In this document: positions 17,412-26,956 of the stretch, one piece after another | Layout: each line of letters begins with the position of its first letter | Position numbering within the stretch: position 1 is the first letter of the stretch | NCBI RefSeq assembly: GCF_042676245.1 | Contig: NZ_JBHTKA010000014.1 | Coordinates: 165,176 to 229,175, forward strand | Direction: 5' to 3' | DNA: 64,000 nucleotides | Origin: Ohtaekwangia kribbensis | GTDB taxonomy: Bacteria > Bacteroidota > Bacteroidia > Cytophagales > Cyclobacteriaceae | The notes under the pieces: generated by a model | The model's database searches: none | The model's input: the letters and a program-made list of their open reading frames with translations, nothing else | Told to the model about the DNA's origin: nothing | Position numbers and translations under genes: made by a program

Positions 17412-18530
17412 ATGGATACGCGCCCGATACGCAATAGGACAACAATACTCGGTTTGCTTTTTGTGGCATACTCCTGCAATAACCGCGGAGATGTAGTAAC
17501 ACCCGTGGTAAAGCCATTGATGGAGGCGGTATATGCATCTGGCTTTGTGGTATCGGAAGACGAACACCAGATCTTCTCCGAGGTTGATGGAACGATAACC
17601 GCCAAGCTGGCGAACGATGGAGATGTTGTCTCAAAAGACGCTCCTATATTTATCATAGAATCCGGCCAGCAGTCAGCACGCTTCCGCATCGCGAAAGAGA
17701 ATTATGAACTTGCCCTTCGGAATAAAAGCGACAACTCTCCCGTATTACATGAACTGAGCGCAGCTGCAGACGCTGCAAAATCAAAAATGGAATTCGATTC
17801 GATCAATGCAGAACGCTATACCAACTTGTGGAACCAGCGTGCCACTACGCGTGTGGAATACGATAGGTATATATTACTGTATAAGAACTCGCGCAACGAA
17901 TATACCGCGCAAAACAGCCGGCTGAGACGTATGAAAGACCAAGTGGCACTTGAGTTACAGAATGCCACCAACCAGCTAAAGATAGCCGGAGACGAAAGCG
18001 GTAAATATATAGTGAAGAGCGAAGTAGATGGAAGAATATTTAAAACTGTGAAAGAAAAAGGTGAGTTGGTAAGAAGAAGTGAACTGCTCGCGGTTGTGGG
18101 AAGAGACACCGGCTTCTACCTGCAGTTAAGCGTAGATGAACTCGATATACAACGCATCAAAGAAGGGCAAACGGTATTGGTAAAGATCGATGCTTTTCCG
18201 GATAAAATCTTTCACGCCAAAGTTCGTAAAATATACCCGATGGTAAACCGGCAGCAGCAGTCGCTGCGGGTTGATGCTGTGTTGGAAGGTAAATTACCGG
18301 AGTCTTACTCAGGACTCGCTGTTGAAGCGAATATTGTGATCCGGCAAAAAGAGAAGGCCATCGTTGTGCCGAAGACAGCGCTATTGCCCGGTGATTCGGT
18401 GATCATCAAGACCGATGATGGCGATATAAAGATTCATGTTACTACCGGCATTAAGACACTCGATGAAGTAGAGATAACAGAGGGCATAAAAGCTGATCAG
18501 CCTTTGGTATCATTCACCACTATACATTGA
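17412..18530 (+). CDS. periplasmic adaptor subunit of an ABC exporter (MacA/HlyD-like)
   Basis: 372 residues with an N-terminal lipoprotein-like signal (LLFVAYSCNN). The sequence follows the membrane-fusion protein plan. A biotinyl-lipoyl half domain (EVDGTITAKLANDGDVVSK) is followed by an alpha-helical hairpin (about 95-190, coiled coil). The second lipoyl half is KYIVKSEVDGRIFKTVKEKGE, and the beta barrel and membrane-proximal domains contain VVPKTALLPGDSVIIK. First gene of a three-gene operon with a permease 6 bp downstream and an ATPase. It links an inner-membrane MacB-like pump to an outer-membrane channel; the substrate is unknown. Confidence 0.88.
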   Translation: MDTRPIRNRTTILGLLFVAYSCNNRGDVVTPVVKPLMEAVYASGFVVSEDEHQIFSEVDGTITAKLANDGDVVSKDAPIFIIESGQQSARFRIAKENYELALRNKSDNSPVLHELSAAADAAKSKMEFDSINAERYTNLWNQRATTRVEYDRYILLYKNSRNEYTAQNSRLRRMKDQVALELQNATNQLKIAGDESGKYIVKSEVDGRIFKTVKEKGELVRRSELLAVVGRDTGFYLQLSVDELDIQRIKEGQTVLVKIDAFPDKIFHAKVRKIYPMVNRQQQSLRVDAVLEGKLPESYSGLAVEANIVIRQKEKAIVVPKTALLPGDSVIIKTDDGDIKIHVTTGIKTLDEVEITEGIKADQPLVSFTTIH

Positions 18531-18536
18531 TACGAT

Positions 18537-19781
18537 ATGTCACTGCCATTCACCATAGCGCGTACACACCTGGTATCAAAACCCAAGCAAACTATTGTTG
18601 CCATGCTGGGGGTAACGTTTGGTATAGGTATGTTCATAGCGATGGTAAGTTTAATGACCGGGTTGAATGATATGACGGAAGACCTCGCCATGACATCGTC
18701 ACCGGATATACGGATATACCACGATATCACAGCCGATCGTTCTTCGCTCGCGGAGCAGGTAAATCCACAAGGTATAAATATAGTGTATCACACAAAGCCC
18801 AAGAATGAAAGTCAGAAGGTGCACAATGCGTTGAAGATCGCAGAGATGATTCGGAAGAACCCGGAGGTGCGGGGCGTGTCGCCTCAGCTTACGTCACAGG
18901 TGTTTTACAATTATGGACCTGTGCAACTGAATGGTACGATTGCCGGTGTAGATATCGTGGAGGAGGATCGTCTCTTTGATATCAAAGCCAAAATGCGGGA
19001 AGGTCGTATTGAAGACCTGATTGTAAATCCGGAAGGAATCATTATGGGTAAAGGACTCGCTAAAAAACTGAACGCCAAAACAGGCGACCGCGTAGTAATT
19101 ACTACCCCGCAAGGCTTTACCATGACCCTGAAGGTCGTAGGCCTTTTTCAAATGGGCGTAGGAACGATCGATAACGTAAAGAGCTACGCCAACATTTCGA
19201 TGGTACAAAATATACTGCAACGCGATAAGAGTTATCTCACAGATATCAATATCAAGCTAAAAGACTTTCATCTTGCAAAAGCGATGGCACCACAACTGCA
19301 AAAGACGTTTGGCTATAAATCAGAAGACTGGGAGACTGCGAATGCTACGATGTTGCTGGGCGTTATTATCCGAAATATACTTACCTACTCTGTTTCAATA
19401 ACTTTGTTGATTGTTGCAGGCTTCGGGATCTATAATATTCTGAACATGACGATCATGAACAAGATGAAAGATATAGCCATTCTTAAAGCGATGGGATTTT
19501 CCGGAAGCGATGTGCGGAAGATCTTTATGATACAATCGTTGATCATTGGTCTCATCGGAAGTCTGGCTGGTCTTGCTATTGGCTTTTTACTTTCATCGCT
19601 TATTGTGCGCGCTCCGTTTGATGGTGGCGATGTAATCAGCATTGATCACCTGCCGGTAAATTTCAAGGCAAAATATTATATAGTGGGTATCGTATTTGGT
19701 ATAGTCACCACAGCTATAGCCGGGTATATGCCTTCACGCAAAGCAGCCAATGTTGATCCGATTGAAATCTTGCGAGGATAA
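18537..19781 (+). CDS. ABC exporter permease, MacB/DevC type
   Basis: 414 residues with four transmembrane helices: one near residue 20-45 (TIVAMLGVTFGIGMFIAMVSLM), a large periplasmic MacB_PCD domain (~50-270), and three C-terminal helices forming the FtsX domain. The end reads GYMPSRKAANVDPIEILRG, the classical permease C-terminus. It pairs with the adaptor upstream and the ATPase downstream. As in MacAB/DevBCA systems, the complex probably moves a peptide, lipid or antibiotic across the envelope by mechanotransmission; the cargo cannot be read from sequence. Confidence 0.92.
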   Translation: MSLPFTIARTHLVSKPKQTIVAMLGVTFGIGMFIAMVSLMTGLNDMTEDLAMTSSPDIRIYHDITADRSSLAEQVNPQGINIVYHTKPKNESQKVHNALKIAEMIRKNPEVRGVSPQLTSQVFYNYGPVQLNGTIAGVDIVEEDRLFDIKAKMREGRIEDLIVNPEGIIMGKGLAKKLNAKTGDRVVITTPQGFTMTLKVVGLFQMGVGTIDNVKSYANISMVQNILQRDKSYLTDINIKLKDFHLAKAMAPQLQKTFGYKSEDWETANATMLLGVIIRNILTYSVSITLLIVAGFGIYNILNMTIMNKMKDIAILKAMGFSGSDVRKIFMIQSLIIGLIGSLAGLAIGFLLSSLIVRAPFDGGDVISIDHLPVNFKAKYYIVGIVFGIVTTAIAGYMPSRKAANVDPIEILRG

Positions 19782-19800
19782 ATTCAAGCGTCTATAGTAT

Positions 19801-20472
19801 ATGCAGGTATTAAAAGCACATAAGGTAACGAAATACTTTTATGAGCCTGAAAAATTCCAGGTGTTGAAAGCGATTGACCTTTCTGTAAGTAAAGGTGAGT
19901 TTCTTTCCCTGGTAGGCAAATCAGGTTGTGGTAAATCTACATTGCTGTATGTACTTTCCACTATGGATACAGATTATGAAGGCGAGCTTGAAATTGCCGG
20001 GCAACGCCTTACCGGTAAGGATCAGAATCAACTTTCAAAGTTCAGAAATGCACATATAGGATTCGTTTTTCAGTTTCATTATTTGTTGCCCGAGTTTAGC
20101 GTGTTGCAGAATGTAATGATACCGGCATTGAAACTTGCACGCTATTCGCCACATGAAATAGAAGAGCGTGCCTATGAAAAGTTAACGATGCTGGGTGTAC
20201 AGGAGCAAGCCTTGAAACCTTCAAACAAACTTTCAGGAGGACAGCAGCAAAGAGTTGCCATAGCACGTGCATTGATTAATGACCCGGATATAATTATGGG
20301 TGATGAACCTACCGGTAACCTCGACTCCTACAACACGCATGTAGTTTTTGATATATTCAACGAGCTCACGCAGCGCTATAAACAAACGATTATTGCCGTG
20401 ACGCACGATGAGGAATTCGCAAAAAAATCAGATCGTATTGTAGAGATGAGTGATGGAAAGATCGTGTCGTAA
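19801..20472 (+). CDS. ABC transporter ATP-binding protein, MacB/LolD class
   Basis: 223 residues. Walker A GKSGCGKST, Q-loop FVFQFHYLLPEFSV, signature LSGGQQQR, Walker B IIMGDEPTGNLD, H-loop VTHDEEFAKKSDR. All catalytic elements are present. Energy-giving subunit of the exporter encoded by the two preceding genes. It lies 19 bp after the permease. Confidence 0.95.
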   Translation: MQVLKAHKVTKYFYEPEKFQVLKAIDLSVSKGEFLSLVGKSGCGKSTLLYVLSTMDTDYEGELEIAGQRLTGKDQNQLSKFRNAHIGFVFQFHYLLPEFSVLQNVMIPALKLARYSPHEIEERAYEKLTMLGVQEQALKPSNKLSGGQQQRVAIARALINDPDIIMGDEPTGNLDSYNTHVVFDIFNELTQRYKQTIIAVTHDEEFAKKSDRIVEMSDGKIVS

Positions 20473-20572
20473 CGGTCTTTGGTCGACTTTTTCTGCAAGT
20501 CGTTCAGATTTTTACAACACAACCCATAGGGGTTTACGTTAGTATGGGTGTCATAACGGAAATAACACGATT

Positions 20573-20722
20573 ATGGAGAACAAGATCAACCTTTTTACTT
20601 CTGTAAATCCTTATTTGCGACAGTTCTATGTAGCGCAACGCAATTTTAACAAGTTGATTGAGGAGGAGAGACTGCAGAAGCGTATCGAAAAAAGTAAACG
20701 TCAGCTTAAGGCGCGGGATTAA
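20573..20722 (+). CDS. small basic hypothetical protein, 49 residues
   Basis: ATG at 20573 to TAA at 20722. The product starts MENKINLFTSVNPYLRQFYV and continues with a highly charged helix (EEERLQKRIEKSKRQLKARD). Coding character is suggested by the Lys/Glu/Arg helix and by an upstream gap with no competing frame. No family recognised. It could be a small DNA/RNA- or membrane-associated protein; it stands alone between the ABC operon and the histidine kinase. Confidence 0.5.
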   Translation: MENKINLFTSVNPYLRQFYVAQRNFNKLIEEERLQKRIEKSKRQLKARD

Positions 20723-20814
20723 TTTTTTGTTTTGGCCGTTGAGGCAAGCTATAACTCATCAGGCCAGAAGATATATCCTGCCTCACTTACAGTGAAATAT
20801 AGTATATTCATACA

Positions 20815-21834
20815 GTGATATTAGGATATAAAAATACCCGGCAAATTCTCATTACCTATAGTATAGTTCTTTCTATTACCGTGGCAGGCCTGCTCGTGAG
20901 GCTGTCTAAGTGGAGAGAATTCAGCGTAGGCCTTCAGGTAAAAACAACCATCGCATCCATAGTGCTGGTGGTGGTTATGTGGGAATCGCTTCGCTTAGTT
21001 CATCGGTTGCTGAATAAAGTGTATCCCTTTGAAGTGAATCTTGTCAAACGTATGCTGATCCAGATCAGCTGTGGTGTAGGCATCGGGTTGACAGTTCGAT
21101 TTATAGTATATTTCTTTGGAGAGCCGGCTCTGCCTTTTAAACTCGATAGTCTTTTTCTGGCAGCAACGTGGGCAATCTACATGATCGTGCCCACCGCCAT
21201 CAACCTCGGTTTTATTTCCAATTATTTTATTGATCGCTGGAAAGATTCGCTTGTGCTGGCGGAGCGATTGGAGAAAGAGAAATCGCAGGTGCAGTTCGAT
21301 AATCTCAAGAACCAGCTTAATCCGCACTTCTTATTCAACGCGCTTACTTCGCTTAACAGTTTAATCTTTGAAGATCAGAAGCTCGCTTCGCAGTTCCTGC
21401 AACAGCTCTCTAAAATATACCGCTATGTTTTGCTGAACAAAGACAAAAACTTTGTTACACTGCAAACGGAATTGGACTTCATTCAACACTATATATCGTT
21501 GCTGGATACACGGTTTAAAGATGCTATTCACTTTAAAATTGATATACGCGATGATGCCCGGAGTCAGGCAATTGTACCCGTAACCTTGCAGATATTGATT
21601 GAAAATGCACTCAAGCATAATGTGGTTGACAAGACGAAACCGTTAACTATCGAGATCACTTCCATTGGCGATTACCTGGTGGTAAGCAACAACCTGCAAC
21701 TACGCAAACGCGTAGAGACATCCAACAAGCTGGGGCTCGAAAATCTGCGTTCACTGTATAGTTTTTTTAGTGACAAACCAGTGTTGATTGAACCGACTAC
21801 AGATCGTTTCTATGTGAAAGTGCCGTTGATATAA
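20815..21834 (+). CDS. LytS/YehU-family sensor histidine kinase
   Basis: 339 residues, GTG start. Four transmembrane helices occupy residues 1-145. A short coiled linker leads to the His_kinase domain with LKNQLNPHFLFNALTSLNSL (phospho-acceptor His in NPHFLFN) and the ATPase N-box QILIENALKHN. The ATPase domain is truncated in the usual LytS way (G-box EN-LRSLY). Its likely partner is the LytTR regulator at 22417, with an acetyltransferase gene in between. Confidence 0.92.
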   Translation: MILGYKNTRQILITYSIVLSITVAGLLVRLSKWREFSVGLQVKTTIASIVLVVVMWESLRLVHRLLNKVYPFEVNLVKRMLIQISCGVGIGLTVRFIVYFFGEPALPFKLDSLFLAATWAIYMIVPTAINLGFISNYFIDRWKDSLVLAERLEKEKSQVQFDNLKNQLNPHFLFNALTSLNSLIFEDQKLASQFLQQLSKIYRYVLLNKDKNFVTLQTELDFIQHYISLLDTRFKDAIHFKIDIRDDARSQAIVPVTLQILIENALKHNVVDKTKPLTIEITSIGDYLVVSNNLQLRKRVETSNKLGLENLRSLYSFFSDKPVLIEPTTDRFYVKVPLI

Positions 21835-21885
21835 TGGCAGCCACGACAAAGAATAGTATTTTGCAGCGAAATGAAATAAATACTT

Positions 21886-22407
21886 ATGCATATACGAACT
21901 GCTGCAATGGATGATGTATCGAAGATCGTTCAACTATATAAAGAAGTTGCCAGGATCAAAGGCGGTATCGCACGATTGGAAAACGAAATTACCGAAGAAT
22001 ACGTAGAGAACTTTGTTAAGAAGAGTATTGCGGATGGCTTGATACTGGTGGCTATACATCCCGAAGACCCGGAGCGATTTATAGGAGAGATGCACGCCTA
22101 TAAACCAGGTATACATGTATTCAAGCATTTATTGTCAGACCTGACGATTGCTGTGCATCCGGAGTTTCAGGGACGAAAGATCGGTCGCACGTTATTTACC
22201 ATTTTCCTCGAAGAGATAGCACTTAACCGAACGGATATAGGCAAGGTAGAGTTGATTACACGCGAGGGGAATGAGAAAGCGATCAAGTTCTATCAGGCGC
22301 TTGGTTTCAAGATTGAAGGAAGAATGGAGATGCGAATTAAAACACCTGCAGGACTTTACGAGGCAGATATACCGATGGGGTGGCAGAATCCTAATTTCGA
22401 ATTTTAA
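21886..22407 (+). CDS. GNAT-family N-acetyltransferase
   Basis: 173 residues. The acetyl-CoA signature lies at about 85-110 (LTIAVHPEFQGRKIGRTLF, the R/Q-x-x-G-x-G/A loop), followed by ELITREGNEKAIKFYQALGFKIEGRMEMRI, the usual strand beta5 / helix with YxxxGF. Substrate unknown. It sits between the sensor kinase and its response regulator, 9 bp before the latter, so it is likely co-regulated with the two-component system. Confidence 0.9.
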   Translation: MHIRTAAMDDVSKIVQLYKEVARIKGGIARLENEITEEYVENFVKKSIADGLILVAIHPEDPERFIGEMHAYKPGIHVFKHLLSDLTIAVHPEFQGRKIGRTLFTIFLEEIALNRTDIGKVELITREGNEKAIKFYQALGFKIEGRMEMRIKTPAGLYEADIPMGWQNPNFEF

Positions 22408-22416
22408 GAAACGGTA

Positions 22417-23172
22417 ATGAATATACTGATCATCGAAGACGAACCACTGGTTGCGCAGGATCTGAAGAACCTGATCGCAAAGGCAGAGCCGGAAGCAAAG
22501 ATACTCGACACCATTACAAGTGTGGAGGCCGCCAGGGGTTGGTTCGATGGAAATAATTTACCCGACCTGATACTGTCTGACATTCAATTATCAGACGGTA
22601 TAAGTTTCGAAATATTTGAGACACTGCACATTCATTGTCCCATCATCTTTACTACGGCTTACGATGAATATGCTATTCGTGCATTCAAACTCAACAGTAT
22701 AGATTATTTATTAAAACCGGTGGATGAAGCTGAATTACGTGCGGCAGTAGCCAAGTATAAATCGCTCTCCACCGAGACTATATTAGGCGAACAACTGAAA
22801 TCCTTAATGAGTACGTGGGGTAATCAGTCACGAAAGTATAAAGAGCGATTTCTAACCGTACATCGTAACACACTGATCCCGGTAATGCAAAACGAGATCG
22901 CGTTCTTTCATAAGGAAGAACTTATATACCTGCACACGCTTAATAATGAAAAGTATATTACCGAACATCACACCCTCGATGAAATTGAAAGTCTGCTGAG
23001 TCCCGAAGTATTCTTTCGCGTTAATCGCCAATATATAATACATATACAATCGGTAGCCAAAATAAAAACCACCCACAAAGGCCTCACCGTACAACTCAAA
23101 CCACCGATTAACCTCGAACTCGACATCAGTCGTGAAAAAGCCGTAGCGTTTAAGAAGTGGATAGGGAATTAG
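22417..23172 (+). CDS. LytTR-family response regulator
   Basis: 251 residues. Receiver domain at 1-120 with the acidic pocket EDE, the phospho-acceptor Asp in LILSDIQLSDG (about 52), Thr in IIFTTAYDEYAIRAF, and Lys in YLLKPVD. LytTR DNA-binding domain at about 150-250 (FLTVHRNTLIPVMQNEIAFF ... HTLDEIESLL ... FFRVNRQYIIHI). Output module of the LytS system encoded by the genes just upstream. Confidence 0.96.
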   Translation: MNILIIEDEPLVAQDLKNLIAKAEPEAKILDTITSVEAARGWFDGNNLPDLILSDIQLSDGISFEIFETLHIHCPIIFTTAYDEYAIRAFKLNSIDYLLKPVDEAELRAAVAKYKSLSTETILGEQLKSLMSTWGNQSRKYKERFLTVHRNTLIPVMQNEIAFFHKEELIYLHTLNNEKYITEHHTLDEIESLLSPEVFFRVNRQYIIHIQSVAKIKTTHKGLTVQLKPPINLELDISREKAVAFKKWIGN

Positions 23173-23352
23173 CTGTGAGCTACGAGAAATGGCGGCTGGC
23201 CTCTGGCTACAGGACGTTACTGCTAATTTATAGAGTGAATTATTCGTAGTAATGATGTATATATACGTCTTTGAGTGAGGCTGAAATCTGCATTATGTAA
23301 CGAAATAGCGGTATAAATATCATCTTCTAGCAGCTGGCAGCTCGCAGCTATT
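23173..23352. repeat. intergenic AGCTG-rich repeat tracts
   Basis: Two short tracts, AGCTGTGAGCTACGAG at the left and AGCAGCTGGCAGCTCGCAGC at the right, resemble the AGCTGCTAGTTGCTAGCTG tract near 63.71 kb. Nothing else is seen in this 180-bp gap between converging genes. Confidence 0.45.
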
Positions 23353-24207
23353 TCACACGCCCAGGTCAGCTCCGTCTGCAATCAACAGCAGCAGTTCTTT
23401 TACTTCTTCCGCTTTCGCGTGTTCGCCCATTTTATCGAACGACATGATGAGGTTGCGGAATACTCTGCGGATGATTTCGAGGTTGGAGCAAGGTTCGAAA
23501 AACGATGTTTGTGGTGTGAGGTGAAGCTCACTGATATAGTTCTCGATGTCTTGTCGGGAGAAGATCAGCCCTTTGTTAAAGGCGTTTATATAGAATTGCG
23601 TGTGTCGCTCATCTTTATAGGTGAGAACAAACAGGTTCGGAAGATTTACGCCATGTACCGGCAGCTTTAACTTCTGACTCACCAGTAAATAAATCACACA
23701 CAATGTTATCGGATTTCCCTTGCGCGTTTCCAGCACAACGTTGAGCATCGAGTTGCCGGGTGAATGAAAATTCTTGGTGTTGGCACCGAATTTCAGTTTA
23801 TTGAACAGTACACTGTTTACAACTTTAATCTGATCGAACGGGTATAGATCGGGTTTGAACTCAAGCCACGTTTCGTAATAGATCTGCTCAAGCTCCTGCT
23901 TTAATTTAATAAGCTCAAGATCAGGATACTGGTACGTTGCCACAAGCCACATACCCGTGAGCAGGTCTTGTTCAGGCGTTTCGTACCACGACTTGATTCG
24001 TTCTTTCAATAACTCATACTGTAAAGCATGGATCAGCTCTTCAATCTTTCGCTGTACCTGCGGATTGAAATTACTTTCCCACTCTTGCTCCAGAAAAGGT
24101 ATAATAGCAGTACCCAGCGAACGAATTTTCTCTTCGACATGGGAAACTATTTGCACATCCTCATCATCGAGCAGGGAAACAAGAGCTTTTAATTCAGTGT
24201 CTTTCAA
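23353..24207 (-). CDS. SirB1-family transglutaminase-like protein
   Basis: 284 residues. A helical N-terminal region resembles a HEAT-like repeat (KALVSLLDDEDVQIVSHVEEKI). It is followed by the SirB1_N / transglutaminase-like core (NSVLFNKLKFGANTKNFHSPGNSMLNVVLETRKGNPITLC). The conserved Cys in PITLCVIYLLV is present. The later catalytic-type His is replaced by a looser VHGVNLPNLFVLTY segment, as usual in this family. Biochemical role unsettled in the family. Single gene. Confidence 0.85.
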   Translation of the reverse strand: MKDTELKALVSLLDDEDVQIVSHVEEKIRSLGTAIIPFLEQEWESNFNPQVQRKIEELIHALQYELLKERIKSWYETPEQDLLTGMWLVATYQYPDLELIKLKQELEQIYYETWLEFKPDLYPFDQIKVVNSVLFNKLKFGANTKNFHSPGNSMLNVVLETRKGNPITLCVIYLLVSQKLKLPVHGVNLPNLFVLTYKDERHTQFYINAFNKGLIFSRQDIENYISELHLTPQTSFFEPCSNLEIIRRVFRNLIMSFDKMGEHAKAEEVKELLLLIADGADLGV

Positions 24208-24410
24208 GTAATTGATAAATGGTCGTTGCTAAAGTAAAAACTATTCGATACTCATGCGAATAATGCACTTAAAAAAAGTGCAACGCTTACCCACTTTTTA
24301 TCCCGTTGCAGTGTCTAATCTCTCACGATCAGCAAAAAACAGCATTGAAAATTGTCTGGAATATTTTTTGATAAACTTAGAAAACCAATTATTCATTTAA
24401 AATAACAATC

Positions 24411-25112
24411 ATGAAGTCTACTGTTTTATTTTCCGTTTTCTTTTTTCTGACGACCATAACATTTGCGCAGGAGGGATTTAAAGGTGAACATTTTATAGAA
24501 GTGAGCGGCACGGCACGTCAGGAGGTAGAGCCGAACGAAATTTATGTGAACGTACAACTCCGTGAGTTTGAAGAGAATCGTGAGAAAGTATCGCTGGAAA
24601 AACTTGATAAGGAATTCTGGGATGCTATCAAGAACGCATCGATCGATCGTAAAAAAGTTACCATCGCCAATGTAGGTTCACAGTTTGGTAAACTGGGTCG
24701 CAAAGATAAAGATGCCTTCCGCGAGAAAACATACCAGGTAATTTTAAGCAGCGGTGCAGAACTTGAAAAGCTGCTGGAGAAAGTTGAGCCTGTAAAAGTT
24801 AACCAGATCACACTGACAAAAATTACACACACCGAACTTGAGAAATATAGACTTGAATTGAAAGTGAAGGCGTTGCAGGCAGCCAAAGCAAAAGCAGACG
24901 CATTGCTGAAGTCTATCGGTTCAGAAATGGGCAAGACATTGATGGTAAGAGAATTCGAAAATTACTATCCGATGGATAACATGGCTACCAATGTAATGGT
25001 ACGCAGCAAAGCTAACTACGAAGCTGCCGGTGATATGCCAGCGGAAGATCCTACCGCATTCAGAAAAATTACGCTGCAGGCTCAGGTAACAGCCCAGTTC
25101 GAAATCAAATAA
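24411..25112 (+). CDS. SIMPL-domain (DUF541) envelope protein
   Basis: 233 residues with a signal peptide (VLFSVFFFLTTITFAQ) and a SIMPL domain over the remainder (IEVSGTARQEVEPNEIYVNV, typical first strand; KAKADALLKSIGSEMGK near the middle). SIMPL proteins such as BP26 form periplasmic channel-like rings, and some protect against oxidative stress. Full length for the family. Followed by an array of palindromic intergenic repeats rather than a standard terminator. Confidence 0.9.
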   Translation: MKSTVLFSVFFFLTTITFAQEGFKGEHFIEVSGTARQEVEPNEIYVNVQLREFEENREKVSLEKLDKEFWDAIKNASIDRKKVTIANVGSQFGKLGRKDKDAFREKTYQVILSSGAELEKLLEKVEPVKVNQITLTKITHTELEKYRLELKVKALQAAKAKADALLKSIGSEMGKTLMVREFENYYPMDNMATNVMVRSKANYEAAGDMPAEDPTAFRKITLQAQVTAQFEIK

Positions 25113-25118
25113 CTGGTG

Positions 25119-25257
25119 CAAGTCTGAAGACTTGTACCACAAGTGTCTCAAGTCTTCAGACTTGAAAGCTAGTATATATAGAAATATATAGTTAAGAATA
25201 TAATAAGACAGTCTGAAGACTGCTGACAATGCTGGCACAAGTCTTCAGACTTGCGCC
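25119..25257. repeat. array of AGTCTTCAGACTT-type palindromic repeats
   Basis: Four near-palindromic units in ~140 bp: CAAGTCTGAAGACTTG, CAAGTCTTCAGACTTG, AGTCTGAAGACT and CAAGTCTTCAGACTTG. They fill the gap between the converging SIMPL and carboxylase genes. The middle is AT-rich (TATATATAGAAATATATAG). Each unit can form a hairpin in RNA, so the array may act as a bidirectional terminator. Confidence 0.8.
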
Positions 25258-25259
25258 AG

Positions 25260-26891
25260 TTATGTTTGAATAACTCCTACATTGAATTTTTCGACAGGAG
25301 CGTTATTTGCGGCTTCTATACCCATCGATATAACTTTACGCGTTTCGAGCGGATCAATCACATCATCAACCCATAAACGTGACGCTGCATAATACGGACT
25401 CAGTTGCTCGTTATAGCGATCCGTAATTTCTTTCAATAACTTTTCTTCCTCTTCTTTGCTGATCGTCTGGCCCTGAGCCTTTAATGTACTCACGCGAATC
25501 TGTAGTAAAGTTTTCGCAGCAGAGGCGCCACTCATTACTGCTATCTGTGCAGTAGGCCATGCTACAATTAAGCGCGGATCGTACGCTTTGCCACACATGG
25601 CATAATTACCCGCTCCATATGAGTTACCTACAATGATTGTGAATTTAGGCACTGTTGAATTTGCCATGGCATTTACCATCTTGGCGCCATCTTTAATTAT
25701 ACCACCGTGTTCTGCTTTACTGCCCACCATAAAGCCACTCACATCCTGTATAAATACCAACGGAATTTTTCGCTGATTGCAGTTCATAATAAAGCGTGCA
25801 GCTTTATCGGCAGAGTCAGAGTATATAACTCCGCCCATTTGCATTTCGCCTTTTTTAGTCTTGACAACTTTACGTTGATTGGCAACTATACCAACAGCCC
25901 AACCATCAATGCGTGCTGTACCGCAGATGATACTCTTGCCATAGAGCGCTTTATACTCATCGAACTCAGAATTATCAACGATGTGTTTAATGATCTCCAC
26001 CATGTCGTAAGGCTTCACACGATCTACCGGCATGATGCCATATAGTTCTTTCGGGTCGAGTGAGGGCGGGGCAGGAGTACTGCGATCGAAGCCAGCTTTT
26101 TCGGTCGCTCCGAATTTGCTGAAGAGCGAGCGTATATAGTCAAGACAAGCCTGGTCGTTCGGAAATTTATTATCTGTTACACCGGATATCTCACAATGGG
26201 TTGTAGCACCTCCTAATGTTTCGTTATCTATGTCTTCACCGATGGCTGCTTTTACTAAATAAGAGCCTGCCAGAAATATAGATCCGGTTTTGTCAACGAT
26301 CATAGCTTCATCCGACATGATCGGTAAGTAGGCACCACCGGCAACACAACTTCCCATGATAGCCGCAACTTGTACAATACCCATCGCAGACATCTTTGCG
26401 TTGTTTCGGAACTGTCGGCCGAAGTGTTCTTTATCAGGGAAGATCTCATCCTGCATGGGCAGAAATACACCTGCACTGTCCACGAGATATACTATAGGAA
26501 GGTGATTCTCCATCGCGATCTCCTGCGCACGCAGATTTTTCTTGGCTGTGATCGGGAACCATGCGCCAGCTTTTACGGTAGCATCATTTGCTACAATCAT
26601 GGTGAGCCTTCCATGTATATAGCCGAGGCCGGCAACAACACCTCCGGACGGACATCCACCTTGCTCTTTATACATACCATCGCCGGTAAACAACCCGATC
26701 TCTACGAACGATGAACCATCATCTGTTAAATAATCGATGCGTTCACGAGCGGTAAGTTTTCCGCGTTGATGCTGCTCATCAATTTTCTTTTCGCCTCCGC
26801 CAAGCTTGGTCTTCTTTGCCTTTGATTGAAGCTGATAAATGAGCTGCTTAAACTGATCTTCGTTTTTGTTGAATTCAAGATCGCGCGTCAT
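25260..26891 (-). CDS. acyl-CoA carboxylase beta (carboxyltransferase) subunit
   Basis: 543 residues, normal length. Carboxyltransferase of a biotin-dependent acyl-CoA carboxylase, moving carboxybiotin's CO2 to an acyl-CoA. The order of motifs resembles methylcrotonyl-CoA carboxylase beta more than propionyl-CoA carboxylase: LREQEIAMENHLPIVYLVDS, FPDKEHFGRQFRNNAKMS, MGSCVAGGAYLPIMSDE, GNSYGAGNYAMCGKAYDPR. Oxyanion glycine loops are intact. No biotin carboxylase or carrier gene is adjacent. A perfect palindrome lies 66 bp upstream of the ATG. The exact acyl substrate cannot be fixed from sequence alone. Confidence 0.92.
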   Translation of the reverse strand: MTRDLEFNKNEDQFKQLIYQLQSKAKKTKLGGGEKKIDEQHQRGKLTARERIDYLTDDGSSFVEIGLFTGDGMYKEQGGCPSGGVVAGLGYIHGRLTMIVANDATVKAGAWFPITAKKNLRAQEIAMENHLPIVYLVDSAGVFLPMQDEIFPDKEHFGRQFRNNAKMSAMGIVQVAAIMGSCVAGGAYLPIMSDEAMIVDKTGSIFLAGSYLVKAAIGEDIDNETLGGATTHCEISGVTDNKFPNDQACLDYIRSLFSKFGATEKAGFDRSTPAPPSLDPKELYGIMPVDRVKPYDMVEIIKHIVDNSEFDEYKALYGKSIICGTARIDGWAVGIVANQRKVVKTKKGEMQMGGVIYSDSADKAARFIMNCNQRKIPLVFIQDVSGFMVGSKAEHGGIIKDGAKMVNAMANSTVPKFTIIVGNSYGAGNYAMCGKAYDPRLIVAWPTAQIAVMSGASAAKTLLQIRVSTLKAQGQTISKEEEEKLLKEITDRYNEQLSPYYAASRLWVDDVIDPLETRKVISMGIEAANNAPVEKFNVGVIQT

Positions 26892-26956
26892 GCTGAATGA
26901 TGGATTGAATTGAAGATAATGAAAGACCTAAAGATTGGAAAAATACTGAATAGTCC

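Noticed and set aside
25119..25257. Possible CRISPR array
   Set aside because: Units are palindromic, differ in orientation and spacing, have no regular spacers and no cas genes nearby.
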